In this document: one piece after another, positions 1-8,777 of the stretch
How positions within the stretch are numbered: position 1 is the first letter of the stretch
Layout: each line of letters opens with the position of its first letter
Origin: an uncultured Clostridia bacterium
GTDB taxonomy: Bacteria > Bacillota > Clostridia > TANB77 > CAG-465
Direction of reading: 5' to 3'
DNA: 64,000 nt
NCBI GenBank assembly: GCA_948562205.1
Contig: CAOYAN010000003.1
Span: 1 to 64,000 of the forward strand
The notes under the pieces: model-generated
Database searches by the model: none
The model's input: only the letters and a program-made list of their open reading frames with translations
Told to the model about the DNA's origin: nothing
Made by a program: the position numbers and the translations under genes

Positions 1-162
1 CTATGCCCTTTTTCTTTATTTTTGTTTTATTTTTCTAATTATTTCTTTCAAACTAAATCATTCCTTTCAATTATATTTATATTATAACATGAGCATTGTT
101 ATAAATCAGTTATAGATATATGACAAGTAAACTTAGGTTGTAATAATTTATTTATAAAGTTA

Positions 163-609
163 TTAAATTTCATCAGATGATATGACTTCTATATCATTTT
201 GCATAAGTAATTTTGCTGTTATACCACTTTCATTTGTTAAAGTAGAGGAGAATGTACCATCATATATTTTATTTTTACCACAAGATGGACTCTTAGATTT
301 TAAAATAGCTTTTGTTGCACTAAATTTTTTAGCTATGTTTAGAGTTTCCATTGCACCTTTTGTATATTCATATGTTACATCAGTGCCATCTTTTGTTATT
401 ACTTTATTATGAGAAATCTCTGCAGGTATTCTAGGTGTAGCAAGTCCTCCTAATTGTTCAGGGCATACAAGTATGACATTACAATTTTTTAGCAATTTTA
501 TTATTTTTTCATTTTCGTTGTTTTTACCATTGTATTTACAGTTGACACCAAAAAGACAGGCGCTAACGAGTATTTTTTCATTATTTTTAAATTTCAAATT
601 AATCACCAT
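163..609 (-). CDS. DUF523 family protein
   Basis: A 148-aa protein of the DUF523 (YbbK-like) family, whose biochemical role is not established. The family pattern is clear: a Cys-containing start (VSACLFGVNCKYNGKNN), then VCPEQLGGLATPRIPAEI, and a later KSPSCG motif. The N-terminus runs a few residues longer than in most family members, which begin close to the VSACL segment. No SD precedes the ATG at 609. A TATAAT lies on the minus strand at 619-614, so the transcript may have almost no leader, or a downstream GTG/TTG may be used. It stands alone, divergent from the tRNA gene. Family call is firm; start is uncertain. Confidence 0.85.
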   Translation of the reverse strand: MVINLKFKNNEKILVSACLFGVNCKYNGKNNENEKIIKLLKNCNVILVCPEQLGGLATPRIPAEISHNKVITKDGTDVTYEYTKGAMETLNIAKKFSATKAILKSKSPSCGKNKIYDGTFSSTLTNESGITAKLLMQNDIEVISSDEI

Positions 610-759
610 AATAATTATATCATATTTTATAAAAATATTAATAGTAATATATTAAAAAAAGTAAAATGAAAATGTATTATAATATAAACAAATTAAATAC
701 TATGATTTTACATAAGTATTTTAAAAGATAAAAAATATTAAAAAAATTATAAAAAAGTA

Positions 760-788
760 TTGACAAAGTATATAAAAATGAATATAAT
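760..788 (+). promoter_or_regulatory. sigma-A promoter of tRNA-Gly
   Basis: TTGACA at 760-765, a 17-base spacer and TATAAT at 783-788: a perfect consensus placed about 20 bases before the mature 5' end of the tRNA. Confidence 0.85.
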
Positions 789-806
789 AATTAATGTAAG
801 TTGAAT

Positions 807-880
<74 letters not shown>

Positions 881-901
881 AAAAAATTAGAACTTTTTTA
901 T

Positions 902-948
902 CAGTTCATAGTCTCTAAGGTTTTAAGACTGTGGACTGGTATTTTTTT
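902..948 (+). terminator. Rho-independent terminator after tRNA-Gly
   Basis: A 13-bp stem (902-914 with 926-938, two G-U pairs) followed by a run of seven T. Confidence 0.85.
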
Positions 949-1093
949 GCTTGTACTAGTTTAATATCAGTCAAAATATTAATATAGTTTATAAGTAATT
1001 TTTTATCGTATCACAATAAAATAGAATATATTGAGCATTTTTACTTTGAGTTATTACTTTGATTATAAACTATATAAGTTATAGCTTTTTTTC

Positions 1094-1122
1094 TTGAATT
1101 AAATATTAAAGTATGATATATA
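1094..1122 (+). promoter_or_regulatory. Promoter of the patatin-like gene
   Basis: TTGAAT (1094-1099), 17-base spacer, TATATA (1117-1122), about 30 bases upstream of the chosen ATG. Confidence 0.55.
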
Positions 1123-1150
1123 AATATATATTATACAAGGAGTGATATAT

Positions 1151-2320
1151 ATGAAATATAGTCTAGTACTTGAGGGTGGAGGAGCAAAAGGAGCTTATCA
1201 AATTGGTGTAGTAAAAGCACTACTTAAAGCAGGCTTTGAATTTGACGTTATAACTGGAACATCAATAGGTGCTATAAATGCTGCATACCTTGCACAAGGA
1301 AAGTTTGATGAAGTATATAAACTTTGGAAAACATTATCTTTTTCAGAAATTTTTGATATAGATGGGGAACATATAGAAAATGCCATGAATGCTAAAATTA
1401 GTTTAGATACAATTAAGTATTTATCTAAAAAACTAGGTCAGACAATAAAAGAAAAAGGCATAGATACTACAAAAATAAGAAAAATAATGGAGGCAACTAT
1501 AAGTGAAGAGAAACTTAGAAAATCGGATACAAGGTTTGGTCTTGTTACTGTATGTGTATCAGATTTAAAACCTCAAGAGGTATTTATAGAAGACATACCA
1601 GATGGAAAACTAATAGATTATCTTATGGCAACATCTAATCTTCCAGTGTTTCAAAGGGCAAGAATTGATGATAAGAGTTATTTAGATGGTGGAGCATGGG
1701 ATGCATGCCCAATTAATATGTTAGAGAGAGCAGGATATGAACATATTATTGCAATAAGAGTATATAAGAAAACTAGTAGAATAAGAAATTACAGAGATAT
1801 TATAAAAAGAAGAAATGCAGATATATATATGATACAGCCATTTGATACACTTCCTGGAATTTTAAATTTTGATTCTAAAAACCTAAACTTTCTTTTAAAA
1901 CTTGGATATTATGATGGCCTAAAATTTATTAAAAATCTTGATGGATTTAGATATTATTTTAATAAATTATCTGAAAATAAGGTAGTTAATGCAGTATATA
2001 AAATAACACTTAATGAAAAATTAAATCTTACTAGGGAGCTCAAAGTAAATTATTCTGTTGGTGAAAATATTAATGATGTATTTATTGAAAAAACATTAAA
2101 TGAGTTAGTTTATAAAACCAAAATATATGATATTCAAAATATAAAAGATATGGTTATTGCTATTTTTGAATATGTTGCAATGCTTGAGGAAATTGAAAGA
2201 TTTAAATTATATGATTTTTCAAATTTTATAAAAATTGTAAAAGAGAAAGTAGACAAAAAAGAAGTCATTGATAAAAAATACAAAATATTATATGATTTTA
2301 TAAAGTGTTATAATTATTAA
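1151..2320 (+). CDS. Patatin-like phospholipase
   Basis: A 389-aa predicted acyl-hydrolase of the patatin family (Ser-Asp dyad lipases). All three signature elements are present: the glycine-rich oxyanion loop GGGAKG near residue 10, the nucleophile elbow GTSIG near residue 37, and the DGG motif in YLDGGAWDACP carrying the catalytic Asp. The C-terminal ~170 residues are poorly conserved and helical-looking. There is no signal peptide, so it is probably cytosolic or peripherally membrane-bound. AAGGAG at 1137-1142 sits 8 bases before the ATG at 1151; a GTG three codons upstream overlaps that SD and is unlikely. Substrate unknown. Single-gene unit. Confidence 0.9.
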   Translation: MKYSLVLEGGGAKGAYQIGVVKALLKAGFEFDVITGTSIGAINAAYLAQGKFDEVYKLWKTLSFSEIFDIDGEHIENAMNAKISLDTIKYLSKKLGQTIKEKGIDTTKIRKIMEATISEEKLRKSDTRFGLVTVCVSDLKPQEVFIEDIPDGKLIDYLMATSNLPVFQRARIDDKSYLDGGAWDACPINMLERAGYEHIIAIRVYKKTSRIRNYRDIIKRRNADIYMIQPFDTLPGILNFDSKNLNFLLKLGYYDGLKFIKNLDGFRYYFNKLSENKVVNAVYKITLNEKLNLTRELKVNYSVGENINDVFIEKTLNELVYKTKIYDIQNIKDMVIAIFEYVAMLEEIERFKLYDFSNFIKIVKEKVDKKEVIDKKYKILYDFIKCYNY

Positions 2321-2405
2321 GATTTACAATACATATTTTTCATATATGTGAATAAAAAAAGTTTTCTTAAAATATATTTTAATATAGTTTTAGGAGGACT
2401 TTTTT

Positions 2406-3179
2406 ATGAAAATTTGTGTTTTAGGAAAAGACAAGAGAAGTTTAAATTTAAAAGAGATGTATAAAGATAGAAAAGGGAACATAATAGATGCAGATGTTAT
2501 TATAACACCTGTACCAATTAGTAAAGATGGAGAAAAAATTACAGGAGAGATTTTAACTATTGATAATCTTGTGGAGTTTTTAAATGTTAGAAAAAAAATT
2601 TTAATTACTGGTGGATTAAATGATAGTATAAGGGAAAAACTAAAAGGTATAAAATACTATGATATTATGTCTTATGATAAAATAGCTATATATAATGCAA
2701 TTCCAACTGTTGAGGGAGCAATAAAAGTAGCAATTGAAAATACTGATTTTACACTAAACAATAGTAATATATGTATTTTAGGTTTTGGCAGGATTGGTAA
2801 AATACTTGCAAAATATTTATCATCATTTGGTGCAAATATATATTGTGAAGCAAGAAGAGAAGAAGATATTGCTTTAATAAAGGCTATGGGATATAATAGT
2901 ATAGAACTTAATAGTTTAGATGAGTATTTATCTAAAATGGACATAATTTTTAATACTATTCCGCATATGATATTAGATAAAAAAAGACTTGAAAATTTAA
3001 AAAATGATGTACTTGTAATAGATATTGCATCAAATCCTGGTGGTGTTGATTTTAAGGCAGCAAAAGAATTAAATATAAAAGTTTTGTGGGAGCTTGGCAT
3101 TCCATCAAAAGTTGCACCTAAAACTGCGGCTATATATTTTAAAGAAGCTATAGATAAAATTTTAATAGATGAAAGGTAG
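2406..3179 (+). CDS. dpaA: Dipicolinate synthase subunit A
   Basis: A 257-aa protein resembling DpaA/SpoVFA, the dehydrogenase-like subunit of dipicolinate synthase, which makes the spore-core chelator dipicolinic acid from a lysine-pathway intermediate in the mother cell. An N-terminal domain is followed by a Rossmann domain with GFGRIG at residues 126-131. The family landmarks IPTVEGAI (about 99-106) and GIPSKVAPKTAA near the C-terminus are present. It is somewhat shorter than B. subtilis SpoVFA (about 300 aa). SD AGGAGG lies before the ATG. folD begins on the very next base after the stop codon. No dpaB/spoVFB partner is adjacent, which is unusual. Other NAD-binding proteins are possible, but the C-terminal motif is specific. 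Confidence 0.85.
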   Translation: MKICVLGKDKRSLNLKEMYKDRKGNIIDADVIITPVPISKDGEKITGEILTIDNLVEFLNVRKKILITGGLNDSIREKLKGIKYYDIMSYDKIAIYNAIPTVEGAIKVAIENTDFTLNNSNICILGFGRIGKILAKYLSSFGANIYCEARREEDIALIKAMGYNSIELNSLDEYLSKMDIIFNTIPHMILDKKRLENLKNDVLVIDIASNPGGVDFKAAKELNIKVLWELGIPSKVAPKTAAIYFKEAIDKILIDER

Positions 3180-4031
3180 ATGAAATTTAAATTGGGAGAA
3201 ATAATTAACGTAAGAAAAATTGTAGAAGAAAAAAAAGAGGAGTTAAGTTTTAGAATAGATAAATTAAATAAAAGGGGGATATTTCCAAAACTTGCACTAA
3301 TTCTTGCAAATGATGATAGGGCATCTAGAGTATATGTTTCAAATAAAAGAAAGCTTTGCCATGAACTTGGTATTTTAGAGGAAGAATATACTTTTGATGA
3401 AAAAATTACAAGTGAGGAAATTTTAAATCTTATAAATAAGTTAAATGGTGATGATAGTGTAGATGGAATATTAGTACAACTACCATTATTTAAACATTTA
3501 GATGAAGAAAAAATTTTAAATGCTATAAGTCCTAAAAAAGATGTTGATGGATTTCATCCTATAAACCTTGGAAAACTTATAACAGGTGAGAAGACAACTC
3601 TATCTTGTACACCTAAAGGTGTTATGACAATACTTGATAGTATTGGTATAGATTTAAAATCTAAAAATGTAGTTGTAGTTGGAAGAAGTAGAATTGTTGG
3701 AAAACCTATGGCACAGTTATTATTAAATAGAGATGCTACTGTAACAATTTGTCATTCTAAGACAAAAGATTTAGCATCCTATACGAAAAATGCAGATGTA
3801 CTAGTTGTAGCTGTTGGATCTATGCATATAATAACTAAAGATATGGTTAAAGAAGATGCTATAGTTATAGATGTTGGAATAAATAGAGTAGATGGAAAAA
3901 TAGTTGGAGATGTTGATACAAATAGTGTTTTAGAAAAAGTAAAATATATAACTTCTGTACCTGGTGGAGTTGGACTTACAACAGTTGTATCATTAATAGA
4001 GAATTTAGTTGAAATTGCAGAGGAGAGGTAA
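3180..4031 (+). CDS. folD: Bifunctional methylenetetrahydrofolate dehydrogenase/cyclohydrolase
   Basis: A 283-aa FolD, interconverting 5,10-methylene-, methenyl- and 10-formyl-tetrahydrofolate in one-carbon metabolism. Visible motifs are the catalytic Lys56 in SRVYVSNKRK, DGILVQLPL, the KDVDGFHP loop, the nucleotide-binding VVGRSRIVGKP, and the C-terminal TSVPGGVGLTT. Length is normal. The ATG directly follows the dpaA stop codon and its SD (AAAGG) lies inside dpaA, so the two are co-transcribed and probably translationally coupled. A terminator follows. Confidence 0.96.
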   Translation: MKFKLGEIINVRKIVEEKKEELSFRIDKLNKRGIFPKLALILANDDRASRVYVSNKRKLCHELGILEEEYTFDEKITSEEILNLINKLNGDDSVDGILVQLPLFKHLDEEKILNAISPKKDVDGFHPINLGKLITGEKTTLSCTPKGVMTILDSIGIDLKSKNVVVVGRSRIVGKPMAQLLLNRDATVTICHSKTKDLASYTKNADVLVVAVGSMHIITKDMVKEDAIVIDVGINRVDGKIVGDVDTNSVLEKVKYITSVPGGVGLTTVVSLIENLVEIAEER

Positions 4032-4052
4032 AAGTTATAAAAATATATAATA

Positions 4053-4083
4053 AGTCATGAAAAAATTTCATGGCTTTTTTTCT
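4053..4083 (+). terminator. Terminator after folD
   Basis: A 10-bp stem AGTCATGAAA/TTTCATGGCT (one G-U pair, 3-base loop) followed by a long T run. Confidence 0.9.
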
Positions 4084-4199
4084 TTCTCTAAAATAAGACA
4101 AAAACTACTATTATAAGTATAGTAAAATAAGATTACCTAGATAAGAGAGGAGGAATATATATAGTTTCTAGGTATATTATGTTTAAGGAGAGATGATTT

Positions 4200-6239
4200 A
4201 TGAAAAATAAAATTAAAAATATAATGATACTGGTTATTTGTATTGCTCTTACTTTTTCAAATACTATACTTGCAATAGATTTAAAAGATGGAGAAGTAGC
4301 TTTTTCTAAAAGTGCTGAGTGGATGAATAAAGATGAGGGGATTGCTAAAATTACTTTAAGTATTGAGGCAAAACCTGTGTCAAAACCATCAGATGTAATA
4401 CTTGTGGTAGATAGATCTGGTAGTATGGATTTTTCATCTTCGATATTTTTAGATAAACATTTAAGTGGTGAAGATGGAGTATATAGTGTTTGTATGAGAG
4501 AAGATCACTATATAGATGGTAAACATTTTTTAGATGGTAAAATTAAGACAAAACAAGATAGATATAGTATTGATAAAGGATGCATGACAAGATATGATGT
4601 TGCAAAAACTGCTGTAAGTAATTTTTTAGATAATTTTTATTCTAGGGAAGACAATAATGATAGTAGAGTGGCTTTAGTAACCTTTAATAGTGATACAGAT
4701 GATATAAAAGAAATATTTTCACCTAATACTATATTATCTAATCAAAATTTTACAAATGATAAAAATACTATATTAAGCACTATGGAAAATTTAGTAGATA
4801 AATTAGATGGTGGAACAAATTATACTAATGCTTTAAAAAAGGCAGAGGAATTTATTAAAAATAGAAATAAAAAGGAAAATAAAGATGGAAATGAAAATAT
4901 AAATTCAAGACCAACATATGTAGTTTTTTTAACTGATGGTATACCTGATCCTATAGAAAATGATGGTAAGAATGTTGCAAGTACTCTAAAACAAAATGGT
5001 GCTATAATATATACAATTGGAATAGGAAAAAATGTAGATACAAAAATTATTGAAAAATTATCTTCTAGTGAAAATGTAGAAGATGGCTATTTTACTACAA
5101 CAAGTAGTGCAAAGGACTTAATAGAGTTTTATTCAAATATTGCAAATAATATCAAAAATGCAGGTGTTGATTTAAGTTTAGAAGATGTAATAGGAGATGA
5201 TTTTGAGTATTTTGAGGATGAAATGCATCTGCCAACTGCAACACCTACTTTATATCCAAAGGATTCAGAAGATGGTAAAACTATAAAATGGTATAAAAAA
5301 GAAATAACTGATCCATATAAGTCATATGAATTTTATATTAAATTAAAAGATAATGATAAAAATGGTACTGGAACATGGAATACTAATAATAGGGCAAGTA
5401 TTAGTTTTATAGATATTAACAATGAAGAAAAAAGTCTTACTGCAGATGTTCCAAAACTTTCAAGAAATAAATATGTAGTAGAGCATTATTTAGAAAATGA
5501 TGATGGTACGTATACTATAAATAATGAAGCCACTGAAAAATATTTAACAGATGTAGGCAAAAAAGTAGTTGGAGTACCTAAAGATTTTGATGGATACAAA
5601 TTTAGTAAAGATGTGAGTGGGAATGTTTTAGAAACATTTGTAGAAGAAGATAAAGAGGCAGTATTAAAACTGTATTATAATAAGAATAGATCAAAAGTAA
5701 TAGTTAGATATATAGATGAAAATGGTGTAGACTTAATTGATAAAATAGAAATGGATGGAATAATTGGAAAAGAGTATAATACTGAAATTAAAGATATTGA
5801 TGGCTATGAACTAAATAAATTACCTGAAAATAAGGATGGTAAATATTTAGAAGAAAATCAAGAAGTAATATATGAATATAAAAAAGTTTCAGGAAAAGTT
5901 ATAGTAGAATATATTGATCTTATGGGAAATAAGCTACTAGATGATGACATATATATTGGATATGTAAATGATGAGTATAAAGTTAATAGAAAGGATATAC
6001 AAGGATATATAAAATATGGTAGTGATCCAAAAAATATAAGTGGAAAATATATAGATGGAGAAATACTAGTTACTTATGTATATGATAAAATAAATATAGA
6101 AAATTCATCTAATTTAAATGATAATGCTAATGTTAATACATCTGATATAGATATTACTTCATATGTTATACTTATGCTTGTATCATTTGTTGCTATAGGA
6201 TTTTTGATATATAAGATTAGAAAATTAAATTCAAAGTAA
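4200..6239 (+). CDS. Surface protein: VWA domain plus MucBP-like repeats
   Basis: A 679-aa exported, membrane-anchored protein. An N-terminal signal peptide (about 1-25, ending TILA) is followed by a von Willebrand factor A domain (about 60-320) with a complete MIDAS site: D71-R-S73-G-S75, a Thr in GGTNYTNAL and the Asp of LTDGIPDP. After a beta-rich linker come about three 65-residue MucBP-like repeats (about 450-640), each with a YID/YIDENG start and a GY...GKY end. The protein ends in one hydrophobic helix (about 652-671) and a basic tail. There is no LPXTG, so it is a tail-anchored membrane protein, not a sortase substrate. Probable adhesin; ligand unknown. Upstream 4132-4183 contains an inverted TACCTAG/CTAGGTA element of unknown role. 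Confidence 0.85.
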   Translation: MKNKIKNIMILVICIALTFSNTILAIDLKDGEVAFSKSAEWMNKDEGIAKITLSIEAKPVSKPSDVILVVDRSGSMDFSSSIFLDKHLSGEDGVYSVCMREDHYIDGKHFLDGKIKTKQDRYSIDKGCMTRYDVAKTAVSNFLDNFYSREDNNDSRVALVTFNSDTDDIKEIFSPNTILSNQNFTNDKNTILSTMENLVDKLDGGTNYTNALKKAEEFIKNRNKKENKDGNENINSRPTYVVFLTDGIPDPIENDGKNVASTLKQNGAIIYTIGIGKNVDTKIIEKLSSSENVEDGYFTTTSSAKDLIEFYSNIANNIKNAGVDLSLEDVIGDDFEYFEDEMHLPTATPTLYPKDSEDGKTIKWYKKEITDPYKSYEFYIKLKDNDKNGTGTWNTNNRASISFIDINNEEKSLTADVPKLSRNKYVVEHYLENDDGTYTINNEATEKYLTDVGKKVVGVPKDFDGYKFSKDVSGNVLETFVEEDKEAVLKLYYNKNRSKVIVRYIDENGVDLIDKIEMDGIIGKEYNTEIKDIDGYELNKLPENKDGKYLEENQEVIYEYKKVSGKVIVEYIDLMGNKLLDDDIYIGYVNDEYKVNRKDIQGYIKYGSDPKNISGKYIDGEILVTYVYDKINIENSSNLNDNANVNTSDIDITSYVILMLVSFVAIGFLIYKIRKLNSK

Positions 6240-6289
6240 AATATATTTTCTAATTAAACAAGTTATTAATAAAAAAATTGAGACCTATA

Positions 6290-6318
6290 TTGACATATAA
6301 AACATGTAATGTTAATAT
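6290..6318 (+). promoter_or_regulatory. Promoter of the Ig-like repeat protein gene
   Basis: TTGACA (6290-6295), 17-base spacer, TAATAT (6313-6318). It covers the upstream in-frame ATG at 6309, which therefore cannot be the start codon. Confidence 0.75.
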
Positions 6319-6338
6319 ATCATAAGAGAGGTGAAAAA

Positions 6339-7868
6339 ATGAAAAAGGTAAATAAATTATTAGCAGTTGGTGTATTGTCATTAGCAATGCCATTATCTAT
6401 GCATTGTACAGTATTTGCCACAAGTCAAATATCAAAAGAAAATGTTGCACCAAAAATTAAGATTTTAGAAGAAAAATCAGTAGGATGTGAGGGAGTATAT
6501 AGCAAATTAGTATTAGAAGCAACAGATGAAGATGGTGACTTAGATTATTATTTAATAAATGGGTATGCGCACTCAACAATACCAGAAGCTAATGGATACA
6601 AAAACAGTAGAACATTTATAAAAGGGCATATAAAAGATGGAGAAAACAAAATTAAAGTATTTGATAAAGCTGGTAATTGCTCTGATGAAATAACTTTTAT
6701 AGCTGACTATACAAAACCTGAGATGGAACAATTAAGAATAATTGGTGGAAGTTATGAAAAAGAAACAAAGACTTATTATACAAGAGAAAATGATGTAATA
6801 AATGTATATGTTGGATTTAAAGAGGAACTTGGAACATCTCCAAAGGTAAAAATAAATGATAACATAGAATTAGATATGAAATACTATGAAAAACAAGGTT
6901 TCTATGGTGCTAATTTTAAAATAGATGAGACTATGACAGAAGGTGAAATAAAAGTAGAAGTATATGGTTATGCTGATAAAGCTGGAAATGTTGGAGAAAC
7001 ATTAACTAATAATGATATGACACTAACTTCACAGTCAAAAGTTATAGTGGATAAAACTGCACCACAATGTACGGGGCTAAGGATTATAGGTTCAAAATAT
7101 AATAAAAACAATAATGCATGGTATGTTAAAAATGGAGAATATATACAAGTATATGTAAAATTTGATGAAGATTTAAAAACAGCTCCTGTATTAAAAATAG
7201 AGGGAATTGAAAAAGAGATAATATTAAATAAGTCTGAAAAAACAGGTGAATATGGAGTAAGAATGCAAATAACTGAAAATGATATGATAAAAGATGGAGA
7301 AATGAAAATATTAATATCAGGTTATACAGATAAAGCAGGAAATCTAGGAAAAATATTAACTAATGATGATATAAATGGATTATTATCACAATCAAAAGTA
7401 ATAATAGATAGAACAGCTCCAAAAATAACAGTAAAAGAGAATACTGAAAAAGAAATATTTACAGTAAAAAATAAAGATGGAAATACATATTCAAAAATAA
7501 GTTTTAAATTATATGATGCTCAAAAAATAGAAAAAATAGTTATAAATGGTAAAGAGAGAGTATTTACACAAAATCAATATGGAGATTTTAATTTTGTAAG
7601 TATAGATAAAAACTATGGAGTAGAAGGAAAAAATGAAATAACTTTATATGATATATCTGGAAATACAGTAACATATGAATTTTATCTAGAAAATGAAAAA
7701 GAGGATAAAGTTCCAGATGAAGAAATAAAAAAACCAGAAGATGATAATAAACCATCTGAAGGTAATCATGATAAACATACTTGTAAAAATATTTGTTGTT
7801 ATATAAGACATAAAATATGTATGATAGAAAGAATTATAAATAATATTTTTGGAATAAGATTATATTAA
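6339..7868 (+). CDS. Secreted Ig-like repeat protein
   Basis: A 509-aa predicted exported protein. The ATG at 6339 follows the SD AGAGGTG and begins a classic signal peptide (MKKVNKLLAVGVLSLAMPLS..., cleavage after about residue 27, VFA). The mature part is made of bacterial Ig-like beta-sandwich repeats. Two copies of about 120 residues can be aligned by eye (LRIIGGSY...YGYADKAGNVGETLTNNDM and LRIIGSKY...SGYTDKAGNLGKILTNDDI), each ending in QSKVI-DRTAP-type boundaries. A Lys/Glu/Pro-rich linker leads to a short Cys-rich C-terminus (CKNICCYIRHKICM). No anchor motif is visible. It lies just after the VWA adhesin but has its own promoter. Probably a surface or extracellular matrix component; partner unknown. 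Confidence 0.75.
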   Translation: MKKVNKLLAVGVLSLAMPLSMHCTVFATSQISKENVAPKIKILEEKSVGCEGVYSKLVLEATDEDGDLDYYLINGYAHSTIPEANGYKNSRTFIKGHIKDGENKIKVFDKAGNCSDEITFIADYTKPEMEQLRIIGGSYEKETKTYYTRENDVINVYVGFKEELGTSPKVKINDNIELDMKYYEKQGFYGANFKIDETMTEGEIKVEVYGYADKAGNVGETLTNNDMTLTSQSKVIVDKTAPQCTGLRIIGSKYNKNNNAWYVKNGEYIQVYVKFDEDLKTAPVLKIEGIEKEIILNKSEKTGEYGVRMQITENDMIKDGEMKILISGYTDKAGNLGKILTNDDINGLLSQSKVIIDRTAPKITVKENTEKEIFTVKNKDGNTYSKISFKLYDAQKIEKIVINGKERVFTQNQYGDFNFVSIDKNYGVEGKNEITLYDISGNTVTYEFYLENEKEDKVPDEEIKKPEDDNKPSEGNHDKHTCKNICCYIRHKICMIERIINNIFGIRLY

Positions 7869-7899
7869 TAAAAATTATGTATTGAAAAATAGAATAAAT

Positions 7900-7930
7900 A
7901 TAAGCATCAACAGTATTAGTTGGTGCTTAT
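7900..7930 (+). terminator. Hairpin after the Ig-like repeat gene
   Basis: A 12-bp stem ATAAGCATCAAC/GTTGGTGCTTAT (one G-U pair, 7-base loop). The following bases are only moderately T-rich, so termination may be partial. Confidence 0.65.
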
Positions 7931-7951
7931 ATTACATTTATATTAATATTA

Positions 7952-7980
7952 TTGTTTTTATTAAATCACTGTGTTATACT
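7952..7980 (+). promoter_or_regulatory. Promoter of rsmE
   Basis: TTGTTT (7952-7957), 17-base spacer, TATACT (7975-7980). Confidence 0.7.
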
Positions 7981-7995
7981 ATATAAAAAGTAAAA

Positions 7996-8034
7996 AAGGA
8001 GGGAATATCAAGTTTTTAAACTTGTAATAATATG
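7996..8034 (+). promoter_or_regulatory. rsmE start region: SD separated from ATG by a hairpin
   Basis: The only SD, AAGGAGGG at 7996-8003, is 28 bases from the ATG at 8032. Between them CAAGTTT (8009-8015) can pair with AAACTTG (8018-8024). Folding that hairpin would leave an effective gap of about 12 bases. An in-frame TAA at 8017-8019 rules out an earlier start. Confidence 0.6.
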
Positions 8035-8763
8035 GCAAGAAGATTTATTGTAGATGAGGAGAATATAACTAAAATAGGAGAAGATAAAATACAAATAGTA
8101 GGAAAAGAGGTAAAACATATTCAAGTATTAAGACATAATGTAGGAGATATTATTGTACTAAATGAATATGATTGTAAGATTATAGGGATGAAGAGTCATA
8201 GTATAGATCTTGAAATTTTACAAAATACTAAACCTATTGGAATACCAAATATTGAAATTACTCTATATATTGGAATGTTAAAAAATGATAAAATGGATTT
8301 TGTTGTACAAAAGGCTGTGGAACTTGGTGTTAAAAATATTGTTCCTTTTTTCTCTAAGAATGTTGTAGTAAAATTAGATGAAAAATCAAGAATAAAACGT
8401 ATGGATAAACTTCAAACTATAGCAAATGAAGCTTGTAAACAATGTGGTAGAACAGATACTGTAAAGATATCTTCATTTGAGAATTTTAAAAATATTATAA
8501 AAGAACAAAATAAGTTTGATGCAAGCATTATAGCATATGAAAATGAAAAAAATTATCTTAGGGATACTATGTCTAATATAAAAAGAGAAAATATATCTAG
8601 TATTTCAGTTATAATAGGTGCTGAGGGTGGTTTTGATAAAGATGAAGTAGAAAAATTATTAGAAAATAATAAGACAGTTTGTGTAAGTCTTGGTTCAAGA
8701 ATACTTAGAGCAGAGACTGCTGTACTTAATATACTTTCTATTATTATGTATGAGTTAGATTAG
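8032..8763 (+). CDS. rsmE: 16S rRNA (uracil-1498-N3)-methyltransferase
   Basis: A 243-aa RsmE, a SPOUT-class enzyme that methylates U1498 in the decoding region of 16S rRNA using SAM. An N-terminal PUA-like segment (RRFIVDEEN, EVKHIQVLRHNVGD) is followed by the SPOUT domain with KNDKMDFVVQKAVELGV, the NEACKQCGR segment and the knot motifs IIGAEGGFDKDE and SLGSRILRAETA. Length is normal. The S66 peptidase gene starts 14 bases after the stop, so the two form an operon. Confidence 0.95.
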   Translation: MARRFIVDEENITKIGEDKIQIVGKEVKHIQVLRHNVGDIIVLNEYDCKIIGMKSHSIDLEILQNTKPIGIPNIEITLYIGMLKNDKMDFVVQKAVELGVKNIVPFFSKNVVVKLDEKSRIKRMDKLQTIANEACKQCGRTDTVKISSFENFKNIIKEQNKFDASIIAYENEKNYLRDTMSNIKRENISSISVIIGAEGGFDKDEVEKLLENNKTVCVSLGSRILRAETAVLNILSIIMYELD

Positions 8764-8777
8764 GAGGAAATTATATT

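Noticed and set aside
1..162. End of a minus-strand gene at the window edge
   Set aside because: Frames reading into base 1 from the minus strand hit stops within a few codons; nothing coding is supported in this stretch.
1142..1150. GTG start three codons upstream for the patatin-like protein
   Set aside because: The GTG overlaps the SD itself; the ATG at 1151 has correct spacing.
4132..4183. Possible riboswitch upstream of the VWA gene (inverted TACCTAG/CTAGGTA with an extra AGGAGG)
   Set aside because: No c-di-GMP, T-box or other class landmark could be matched; only a loose inverted repeat is present.
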